Assembly (NCBI GenBank): GCA_900554405.1
Contig: USHI01000102.1
Coordinates: forward strand, 1 to 5,027
Direction: 5' to 3'
DNA: 5,027 nucleotides
From: an uncultured Eubacteriales bacterium
GTDB taxonomy: Bacteria; Bacillota; Clostridia; Oscillospirales; CAG-382
The position numbers and the translations under genes were made by a program. Each line of letters begins with the position of its first letter. Positions within the stretch are counted from its first letter, which is position 1. The notes beneath the pieces are model-generated. The model made no database searches, was not told the origin of the DNA, and was given only the letters and a program-made list of their open reading frames with translations. Shown here one piece after another: positions 1 to 5,027 of this stretch.

Positions 1-890
1 ATCACGAGCGGAACGCCCGCAACGCACGCCTCCGTGCTTGTCATCCCGCCGGGCTTGGATATCATCACATCGCTTGCACGCATATAAAGCGCGACTTCGT
101 TTGTAAACGGTACGATGCGCACGCGGCTGTCGCCGGAATAACGTGCGGAAAGCGCGCCGTGCAGCGATTCGTTTTTGCCGGTGAGCACGCAGACGCATAT
201 ATCGCCGCATTCCTCCAGAAGCGCATCGCACACCGCGCCCGGATCCCCGCAGCCCACGCCGCCGCTCATCACAAGAGCGATCTTTGCACCCTGCGGGAGC
301 GAAAGCGCGGCGCGTGCCTCTGCCATTGTCGTTTCGGCTTCGAAACGGGCGCTGACCGGGATCCCGGTCGCATACAAACGCCCGGCGGGCAGCCCCTTGG
401 CGGCAAGCTTGCCGGCAAGCGATTCATGCGGGATAAAGTAGCCGTCCAGCGCGGTTTCCGAAAAGAAGGGTACGCAGGTGTAATCGGTGAGAACCCCAAA
501 GCATTCGGCGGAAAAGCCCTGCTTTTTGAGCGCCGTCAGCGCAAGCATCGGGAAAAGATGCGTGGCTACGACAGAGCCGAAATCGCCGGAAAGTATATAT
601 TCCCGCAGAGGTTCGGCATATTTCGCATTTGCGGTATAAACGGGCGAGGTGATGCCGGTGGAGCTGTATATATCCCCCGCCTTGTATATCACCCCGAACG
701 CGCCCGGCATTTTGCGCAGCATGGTGTTGTATATCGAAGTTACGCCGTGAGCCGTTTTATCGGAGCAGAAGGCGGCAAGCGGGTCGAGCATTTCATGCTC
801 GGCTCCGATGCGTTCGAGCGCCTCGCACACGGCGTTTGCCGCCATGTTGTGCCCCTGTCCGGTATCGCAGCTGAGTACAAGTGTTTTCAT
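1..890 (-). CDS. MGDG synthase / GT28-like glycosyltransferase, C-terminus cut by window edge
   Basis: Likely a membrane-associated glycosyltransferase that moves a sugar from a nucleotide sugar to a lipid acceptor, in the family of monogalactosyl-/glucosyl-diacylglycerol synthases and MurG. Reading leftwards from ATG at 890, 296 codons are open and no stop is reached. The N-terminal domain starts MKTLVLSCDTGQGHNMAANA, carrying the family's GxGH loop at residues 11-14 (TGQGHN rather than the commoner GGGHN). A TGIPVSARF segment typical of this family ends that domain. The second Rossmann domain begins near ALVMSGGVGCG and contains the nucleotide-sugar-binding signature SKPGGMTSTEA (residues 278-288, K279-P-G-G, E287). 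Relatives are usually about 360-390 aa, so some 70-90 residues are missing. A GGAGG site 9 nt upstream supports the start. It lies 21 nt after the phosphatase gene and is probably co-transcribed with it. The exact acceptor and sugar cannot be told. Confidence 0.9.
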   Translation of the reverse strand, partial: MKTLVLSCDTGQGHNMAANAVCEALERIGAEHEMLDPLAAFCSDKTAHGVTSIYNTMLRKMPGAFGVIYKAGDIYSSTGITSPVYTANAKYAEPLREYILSGDFGSVVATHLFPMLALTALKKQGFSAECFGVLTDYTCVPFFSETALDGYFIPHESLAGKLAAKGLPAGRLYATGIPVSARFEAETTMAEARAALSLPQGAKIALVMSGGVGCGDPGAVCDALLEECGDICVCVLTGKNESLHGALSARYSGDSRVRIVPFTNEVALYMRASDVMISKPGGMTSTEACVAGVPLV

Positions 891-899
891 ACCGTTAAA

Positions 900-904
900 C
901 CTCC
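900..904 (-). promoter_or_regulatory. Ribosome binding site of the glycosyltransferase gene
   Basis: GGAGG on the minus strand, 9 nt before the ATG at 890. It lies within the 21-nt gap after the phosphatase stop codon (912-914), so the downstream gene can be translated from its own strong site within one transcript. Confidence 0.8.
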
Positions 905-911
905 GTTTTGT

Positions 912-1562
912 TCAGGGCTTTTGACGCAATCCGGCATTATAAAGATGCGCAGCCCCGGAAAAAGCGACCATACGCGGGGTGACAAAGCCGTCGGATTCGG
1001 GAATGAAGTCGAAAACCGTCACGCCGGTGGTGGTGATATCGAGCTGGCGGAAGGCACGCAGCGGCGCCATCCCCAAAAGATGCCCGATCCATGCGGCGCC
1101 GAACCCGCCGTGGCAGAAAACGGCGACACGCTTTTCGCAGGTGCCGAACGCACAGTAAATACCTCCGCGGCGTTCCATGCCGTAACCGGCAAGGAATTCA
1201 TCCGAACCCTTTATCATTTCCGCAAGCGTTGCGCTGCGTTCCTCAAAACGCCCGCTCCCGTCGCGGTAATCCGAAACACCGCCCTTTACGGAATAGGTGT
1301 AGCCGATATCATCCTGCGCGGAAAACGAAGCCATGTAATCCATGCTTTCGGCGGTGAAAGGAAGTATTTTTACCTCCATGCCCTTCCATGCGGCTGTCGG
1401 CGCGGCGGTCATCTGCGCCCTGCCGAGCGGGGATGCGAAAATTTCGTCCAGCCGCACATCGGCAAACCATTCGGCGAGCTCCTCCGCCTCGCGCAAGCCT
1501 TTTTCGGTGAGCGAATCGTGGGCGTAATCAGGGTCGCCGTGACGTATAATAAACAATCTCAT
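912..1562 (-). CDS. Histidine phosphatase family protein (RHG/phosphoglycerate mutase-like)
   Basis: A complete 216-aa cytoplasmic enzyme of the histidine phosphatase superfamily, which removes phosphate through a phospho-histidine intermediate. The protein opens with MRLFIIRHGD, where R7-H8-G9 is the catalytic RHG motif and H8 the expected nucleophile. The second conserved arginine lies in SPLGRAQMTA (R48). E72 in PFTAES is a plausible acid residue, and the second catalytic histidine is H151 in VAVFCHGGFG. All core residues are therefore present and the length is normal. There is no signal peptide or membrane segment. An AAAGGA site 7 nt upstream and a strong promoter 5' of it support the start. 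It is the first gene of a probable two-gene operon with the glycosyltransferase. The family covers mutases, sugar and cofactor phosphatases and regulatory phosphatases, so the substrate is unknown. A role in the glycosyltransferase's pathway is only an inference from position. Confidence 0.93.
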   Translation of the reverse strand: MRLFIIRHGDPDYAHDSLTEKGLREAEELAEWFADVRLDEIFASPLGRAQMTAAPTAAWKGMEVKILPFTAESMDYMASFSAQDDIGYTYSVKGGVSDYRDGSGRFEERSATLAEMIKGSDEFLAGYGMERRGGIYCAFGTCEKRVAVFCHGGFGAAWIGHLLGMAPLRAFRQLDITTTGVTVFDFIPESDGFVTPRMVAFSGAAHLYNAGLRQKP

Positions 1563-1569
1563 ATATTTT

Positions 1570-1575
1570 TCCTTT
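1570..1575 (-). promoter_or_regulatory. Ribosome binding site of the histidine phosphatase gene
   Basis: AAAGGA on the minus strand, 7 nt before the ATG at 1562, in an A-rich leader. It supports that ATG as the start. Confidence 0.7.
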
Positions 1576-1607
1576 TATGTTTCCCTTTTGATTTGGTCGT
1601 CACCCGC

Positions 1608-1637
1608 ATAATATCACAAAGCAAAGCGTTTTGTCAA
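1608..1637 (-). promoter_or_regulatory. Sigma-A-like promoter for the phosphatase-glycosyltransferase operon
   Basis: On the minus strand a perfect TTGACA -35 box (1632-1637) is followed after 18 bp by TATTAT (1608-1613, 5 of 6 to consensus). A TG lies one base before the -10 box (extended -10). Transcription would start near 1600, giving a leader of about 39 nt ahead of the ATG at 1562. The match is close to consensus, so the promoter should be strong unless repressed. Confidence 0.72.
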
Positions 1638-1638
1638 T

Positions 1639-1654
1639 CCGCCTTGCAAGACGG
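1639..1654. promoter_or_regulatory. Imperfect 16-bp palindrome between divergent promoters, possible operator
   Basis: CCGCCTTGCAAGACGG pairs with its own reverse complement at 7 of 8 positions, with a perfect CTTGCAAG core. It covers the -35 box of the rightward promoter and begins 2 bp beyond the -35 box of the leftward one. It lies upstream of both predicted transcription starts, so it would act as DNA rather than as an RNA hairpin. A repressor or activator site controlling both directions is an inference; no regulator gene is visible in the window. Confidence 0.35.
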
Positions 1655-1672
1655 CTCGGCTTGTGCTACAAT
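1644..1672 (+). promoter_or_regulatory. Sigma-A-like promoter for the metallophosphoesterase reading frame
   Basis: TTGCAA (-35, 1644-1649, 4 of 6 to consensus) and TACAAT (-10, 1667-1672, 5 of 6) are separated by exactly 17 bp. A TG at 1664-1665 makes an extended -10 element. Transcription would start near 1679, leaving a leader of about 30 nt that carries the ribosome binding site at 1696-1702. Confidence 0.62.
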
Positions 1673-1695
1673 CATATAAAAGCACCGCTTAAAGC

Positions 1696-1702
1696 AAAGG
1701 AG
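1696..1702 (+). promoter_or_regulatory. Ribosome binding site of the metallophosphoesterase reading frame
   Basis: AAAGGAG ends 7 nt before the ATG at 1710. This, with the promoter spacing, fixes the start of the long rightward reading frame. Confidence 0.78.
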
Positions 1703-1709
1703 CAAGCTT

Positions 1710-4700
1710 ATGGAAAGCACAATACTTCACCGCTTTTCGATCGATGTCCCCGGTGTCGCGCCGAGGACGATATACCATTTTTCCGACACGCACATAGCCG
1801 TTTGCGGCACGGATGCCCCCTTGCAGGAACGTGAGCGCGCTCAAAAGGCAAATGCCGCTTGGGAGCGTGTCCGCGCCGATTTCGCACGCGTATACGGCGA
1901 ACCCTGCACACCGGCACAAATCATCCCGCCGGAGGAGCATTTTACCCGCCTGCTGCGTACATCCCGCGGCGGGGATGCGCTCGTTCTCACGGGGGATATC
2001 GCCGATTACGTTTCAAGCGGGAACCTGAGCTTCCTGTGCGAAAAGCTTGCGGATTTCCCGAAAAGGCTTGTCACCGTCTGCGGCAACCACGAAAAGCGTG
2101 AGCTGCTCCCCGAAGGCTTCCCCGGCGGCGCGGCAGAGGCGGTGAGCTGCACCGATCTGGGCGATATGCTCCTGATCGGCGTGGACGATTCGGCGCTTGA
2201 AATCAACTCCGACAGCTTTGCAAAGGAAAAAGCCGCCGGCTATGAGGTCAAGCTTAATGCCGCGGTGCTGCGCCCGATAGACGGCTCTGAGGATAAGGAC
2301 GGAGAAATAACCCGCGGGCATAACGGTTATGTAAACATAAACGCCGAGGTCACCAAAAATTCCAAAGCGGTAGGTACGGTATCGTTCGCACAGAAAATAA
2401 CCGCAGGGGTCAAGACACTTACCTATACAAGGTCATCAGCCGAGGAGGCTTCCTCTGTTTGGAATATAGGCTCGGGCAAATACTTAAATTATTATAACGG
2501 CTCGGCAGATAAGCTTATCGTTCCCGAGGGCGTTGAGGAGATCAACTGGAACAATCGCTCCACCTGGTATAAGGGCGATAAGACCAAGGTTAAAATCATA
2601 ATCTTCCCATCAACCATGAAAAAGGTTTTGGCGGAAACCCTGCAGGGCTTTACAAATCTTATTGCGGTATATATTCCCGACGGCTGCACAGACCTCGGCG
2701 CTTCGGCGTTCAGCGGATGTACATCCTTGAGATATGTCCGCCTTTCGGAAAACTTTACGGCAATTCCGAAGAGCTGCTTTGCAAACACGCCTGCGCTTAC
2801 GCAGATGTATATTCCCGCAGGCATAAAAAGCATAGCCGACCGTGCGTTTAACGGCAGCGCGCTGCGTGACATTGTTATCTGCGCGGATAATTTCGTCGGC
2901 GACGGATATGATACCCATAAAAACTTTGTAATTCAGCTGAACGAGAATATCAATGAGGAAATAAAAGCCGATGTTGAGGCGGATCTGAAGGACGACCGCG
3001 GCTTTATTGCCGACAGGCATTTCTACTACCTCGGCAAAAACCCGACGGTCAAATCAAACTGGCTTTGGTATTCCTGCGATATAGCAAGCGGTGCCGATTA
3101 CCTCTGGTACACCCTCATTTACGCCTTAAAGGGCAACAGCATCGAGGAGTTTATAAAGACACAGATCTCCAACAGTCTTGAGGATGAGTATACCGCGCTT
3201 GAAGCGGCCGATGCAACGCTTTTAAGCGAGCAATACAGAGGAATCAGAAAAATAAGCGATGAAGAGGCGCTTTCGCACCTTGAAGAGCTTTACAGGGCGT
3301 ATATTAAAAAATACGGCGACAAAACCTCCCGCGAGGGACTTCTTCGGATCTACGACACCGCGTTTGCGGTAAACGCCGACAGCTTCGCCGATGAAAAGGC
3401 GGTAGGCTATAAGGTAAAGCTTAACGCCACGGTGCTGCGCCCGGTTGACGGAAGCTGCGATAAGGACGGAGTCATCACGGTTGCGCGCGACGGCTATGTG
3501 AACATAAGCGCCGAGGTCACAAAGGACGGGAAAACAGTAGGAACGGTAAAATTCACCGAGGTTTTATCCGCCGAAATGAAGACCCTAACCTACACGAAGT
3601 CATCTGCCGAGGAGGACAGCTCGGTTTGGAATATAGGCGCGGGCAAGTATCTTAATTACTATAACGGCTCTGCCGATAAGCTTATAATTCCCGAGGGCGT
3701 TGAAGAGGTAAACAGCAAGACCCTCGGCGAGTGGTACAAGGGTGATAAAACAAAGGTTAAAATAATCGTTTATCCGTCAACCATGAAAAAAATAATGCCG
3801 TGGACGATGAACGGCTTTACGAATCTTATGGCGGTTTACATCCCCGACGGCTGCACCGAAATAGGCGAGCGCGCCTTCAGCGACTGCACCTCGCTCAGGT
3901 ATGTCCGTCTTTCGGAAAAATTCACCGCCATTCCCAAATACTGCTTTGCCGGCACACAGGCGCTCACAATGCTTTATCTGCCCGCGGCGGTCAAAAGTGT
4001 TGCCGACCGCGCGTTTTACGGCAGTGCCGCAAGGGATCTTATCATCACGGCGGATGATTTTGCGGGCGACGGCTACGATACCCATAAAAAATATGTTACT
4101 TCAATTAATGAAAGCATAAACGAGCAGGTTAAAGAGGATGTCCGCGAGGATCTTATTGCCGATGTGGGCACAAATCTTTCAAACAGAAGCTTTTTCTACC
4201 TCGGCAAAAACCCGACGGTCAAATCAAGCTGGCTCTGGTATTCCTGCGATATGGATAACGGCCCGGAGTATCTTTGGGATACATATATATTCGCTTTAAA
4301 GGGCAACAGCATCGAGGAATTTATAAAGACCCAGACCTCGAACAGTCTTGAGGATGAATATACCGCGCTGGATAACGAAACGGCCGAGCTTTTAAAGACG
4401 CAGCATGATAAATACATGCTGAACGGCAGATATCCGAAGGAAATAAACACCGAGGTCGTTCAGGCGCTTATAAAGGACTATCCGTTCACAAATAACGGCA
4501 GCGCGGCGGAGTTTTCTCTTTATCTTGAAAAGAAGCTTGCCGATACAGGATATAAGGCTGCCGTGAGCAACTGGTATAAGCTGAGGGCTGTTCCCGGCTG
4601 CGAGGATACCGACGGGGTAATGTTTGAGGGCTATAACGGCTATGTTACCGCGGATATAAGGCTTACCTCTGCGGTCGATACAAAGGATATTTCTATATAC

Positions 4701-5027
4701 GGCGTAATCAAGCCCGAAATTTACAGCTACAGCTTTGAGACTGTGGCAAAGGCGGATACCTTCTATCCCGAAACCGTGGACGGCACGGACGGACTGCGCG
4801 GCGATACCGGCGCAGAGGGAGAGTTCTTCCTGCTTTCCTCCGACGGCACGGTGCTGCTCGATTATTACGGCACTGCGGAAAAGATTATAATTCCCGAGGG
4901 CGTCGAGTATCTCGATCAGTCATGGTGGCTCGATACCGACCTTACAAAGGTTCGCTGCATAATTCTTCCCGATTCCTTAAAGGTTCTGCCCGACCAGTTC
5001 GGCGTTCCGTTCAGCAGCAATATAGAA
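1710..5027 (+). CDS. Chimeric reading frame: truncated metallophosphoesterase N-terminus joined in frame to BspA-like LRR repeat protein, 3' end cut by window
   Basis: The frame is open for 1106 codons with no stop before the window ends. Residues 1-~165 are the front half of a calcineurin-like metallophosphoesterase: YHFSDTHI (D26, H28), LTGDIAD (G95-D96) and CGNHEK (G125-N126-H127-E128), then LLIGVDDSALEI. The later His and GHxH metal-binding motifs of the family are absent, so this half should not form a working dinuclear site. From about residue 165 the protein becomes a repeat protein. Each module holds a beta-type lead segment, LRR_5/BspA-like repeats (residues ~267-395, 656-784, and from 1057), a DGYDTHK helical linker, and a conserved WLWYSCD...KGNSIEEFIKTQ block. 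BspA-like LRR proteins are normally exported and bind surfaces, but no signal peptide or membrane segment is present here. The phosphoesterase part is real with high confidence; that the two halves form one natural protein is doubtful. Confidence 0.8.
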   Translation, partial: MESTILHRFSIDVPGVAPRTIYHFSDTHIAVCGTDAPLQERERAQKANAAWERVRADFARVYGEPCTPAQIIPPEEHFTRLLRTSRGGDALVLTGDIADYVSSGNLSFLCEKLADFPKRLVTVCGNHEKRELLPEGFPGGAAEAVSCTDLGDMLLIGVDDSALEINSDSFAKEKAAGYEVKLNAAVLRPIDGSEDKDGEITRGHNGYVNINAEVTKNSKAVGTVSFAQKITAGVKTLTYTRSSAEEASSVWNIGSGKYLNYYNGSADKLIVPEGVEEINWNNRSTWYKGDKTKVKIIIFPSTMKKVLAETLQGFTNLIAVYIPDGCTDLGASAFSGCTSLRYVRLSENFTAIPKSCFANTPALTQMYIPAGIKSIADRAFNGSALRDIVICADNFVGDGYDTHKNFVIQLNENINEEIKADVEADLKDDRGFIADRHFYYLGKNPTVKSNWLWYSCDIASGADYLWYTLIYALKGNSIEEFIKTQISNSLEDEYTALEAADATLLSEQYRGIRKISDEEALSHLEELYRAYIKKYGDKTSREGLLRIYDTAFAVNADSFADEKAVGYKVKLNATVLRPVDGSCDKDGVITVARDGYVNISAEVTKDGKTVGTVKFTEVLSAEMKTLTYTKSSAEEDSSVWNIGAGKYLNYYNGSADKLIIPEGVEEVNSKTLGEWYKGDKTKVKIIVYPSTMKKIMPWTMNGFTNLMAVYIPDGCTEIGERAFSDCTSLRYVRLSEKFTAIPKYCFAGTQALTMLYLPAAVKSVADRAFYGSAARDLIITADDFAGDGYDTHKKYVTSINESINEQVKEDVREDLIADVGTNLSNRSFFYLGKNPTVKSSWLWYSCDMDNGPEYLWDTYIFALKGNSIEEFIKTQTSNSLEDEYTALDNETAELLKTQHDKYMLNGRYPKEINTEVVQALIKDYPFTNNGSAAEFSLYLEKKLADTGYKAAVSNWYKLRAVPGCEDTDGVMFEGYNGYVTADIRLTSAVDTKDISIYGVIKPEIYSYSFETVAKADTFYPETVDGTDGLRGDTGAEGEFFLLSSDGTVLLDYYGTAEKIIIPEGVEYLDQSWWLDTDLTKVRCIILPDSLKVLPDQFGVPFSSNIE
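2181..2222 (+). other. Junction between metallophosphoesterase and LRR-protein sequence
   Basis: The phosphoesterase strand LLIGVDDSALEI (residues 155-165) runs into NSDSFAKEKAAGYEVKL, which matches NADSFADEKAVGYKVKL at the head of the second LRR unit. The two sites share CCGACAGCTT exactly (2209-2218 and 3376-3385), inside a 36-nt stretch with 25 identities (2187-2222 against 3354-3389). Upstream of it the two sites encode unrelated proteins. G+C is 62% over 1861-2220 and 50% over 2221-2580 by direct count. The join therefore sits in a patch of short similarity, as expected for recombination or an assembly misjoin. Confidence 0.65.
2202..3233 (+). repeat. Large coding repeat, unit 1 (about 344 aa)
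   Basis: First copy of a module that recurs in frame at 3369. Its parts in order are: a lead segment (GYEVKLNAAVLRPIDGS...KDG...GYVNI), a VWNIGSGKYLNYYNGSADKL strand pair, LRR_5-like repeats (IVPEGVEEI, IIFPSTMKKV, YIPDGCTDLGASAFSGCTSL, VRLSENFTAIPKSCF, YIPAGIKSIADRAF), a DGYDTHK linker with acidic helix, and the GKNPTVKS-WLWYSCD block ending SLEDEYTAL. It differs from unit 2 in length by one codon, in the acidic linker before GKNPTVKS. Confidence 0.9.
3369..4403 (+). repeat. Large coding repeat, unit 2 (345 aa)
   Basis: Second copy of the unit starting at 2202, separated from it by a 45-codon spacer (3234-3368) that has no counterpart upstream of unit 1. Similarity is high along the whole length at protein and DNA level: 32 nt at 3026-3057 are identical to 4196-4227, and the segment encoding KGNSIEEFIKTQ is nearly identical. 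The LRR part reads IIPEGVEEV, YIPDGCTEIGERAFSDCTSL, FTAIPKYCF, YLPAAVKSVADRAF. Internal duplication of a surface-protein module is the natural reading. Confidence 0.9.
4548..5027 (+). repeat. Diverged third repeat unit, incomplete at window end
   Basis: After a spacer unlike the first one (about 4404-4547), the module pattern returns in weakened form. GYKAAVSNWYKLRAV...DTDGVMF...NGYV parallels the lead segment, LLDYYGTAEKIIIPEGVEYL parallels YYNGSADKLIIPEGVEEV, and DLTKVRCIILPDSLKVLP parallels DKTKVKIIVYPSTMKKIM. The order is kept but identity is low and the linking region is longer, so this copy is much older than the unit 1/unit 2 duplication. The LRR portion is cut by the window edge. Confidence 0.7.

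Noticed and set aside
354..369. Perfect 16-bp palindrome GACCGGGATCCCGGTC, with another perfect 12-bp one (GGCAAGCTTGCC) at 402-413.
   Set aside because: Both lie inside the glycosyltransferase coding sequence and encode conserved or ordinary residues (TGIPV, GKLA). Short G+C-rich palindromes are expected here, and nothing links them to regulation.
785..801. Hairpin with 7-bp stem and 3-nt loop (CGAGCATTTCATGCTCG).
   Set aside because: It lies within the glycosyltransferase gene, about 90 bp after its start, with no U-tract. It does not fit a terminator or attenuator and is probably chance.
159..1679. A 506-codon open frame on the plus strand across the two minus-strand genes and the intergenic region.
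   Set aside because: It lies antisense to two genes with clear family motifs, crosses the promoter region, has a low-complexity His/Arg/Gly-rich translation with no recognisable motif, and is a common by-product of G+C-rich codon use on the opposite strand.
2492..3020. Minus-strand open frames opposite LRR unit 1 (2492-2872, 2610-3020), with a look-alike opposite unit 2 (3777-4085).
   Set aside because: They resemble each other only because they shadow the same duplicated coding repeat. The plus-strand frame has clear LRR homology and is continuous.
2202..5027. Repeats as a possible CRISPR array or mobile element.
   Set aside because: The units are ~1 kb, in frame and encode LRR modules. 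There are no short regularly spaced repeats, no terminal inverted repeats and no transposase.

Overview
The window looks like a piece of a bacterial chromosome or metagenome contig, most likely from a Clostridia-type Bacillota (gut Oscillospiraceae, Christensenellales or similar). This is inferred from strong purine-rich Shine-Dalgarno sites, sigma-A-like promoters, a processive-glycosyltransferase (MGDG-synthase-like) lipid enzyme, and a BspA-type leucine-rich-repeat protein. No marker gene fixes the taxon. Three genes are present, and the first and last run off the window ends.

Left part (1-1562, minus strand): a two-gene unit. A complete histidine (RHG) phosphatase of 216 aa is followed 21 nt later by a GT28/MGDG-synthase-like glycosyltransferase, which is cut by the left edge after 296 codons. 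Together they suggest glycolipid or envelope metabolism with an accompanying phosphatase, but the substrates cannot be read from the sequence.

Middle (1563-1709): a 147-bp divergent intergenic region with two well-formed sigma-A-like promoters back to back. Their -35 boxes are 6 bp apart, and a 16-bp imperfect palindrome straddles the space between them.

Right part (1710-5027, plus strand): one uninterrupted reading frame of 1106 codons that leaves the window without a stop. Its first ~165 residues are the N-terminal half of a cytoplasmic metallophosphoesterase (DxH, GD and GNHE motifs). The frame then passes, with no stop or shift, into a large repeat protein of BspA-like LRR modules: two ~345-aa units very similar to each other, and the start of a third, diverged one. 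The phosphoesterase lacks its C-terminal metal-binding half, and the LRR part lacks any signal peptide. G+C falls from 62% to 50% across the join, which lies at a short stretch of sequence similarity. A chimeric contig or a recombination-made gene fusion explains this better than an ordinary two-domain protein. It is the most noteworthy feature of the window.
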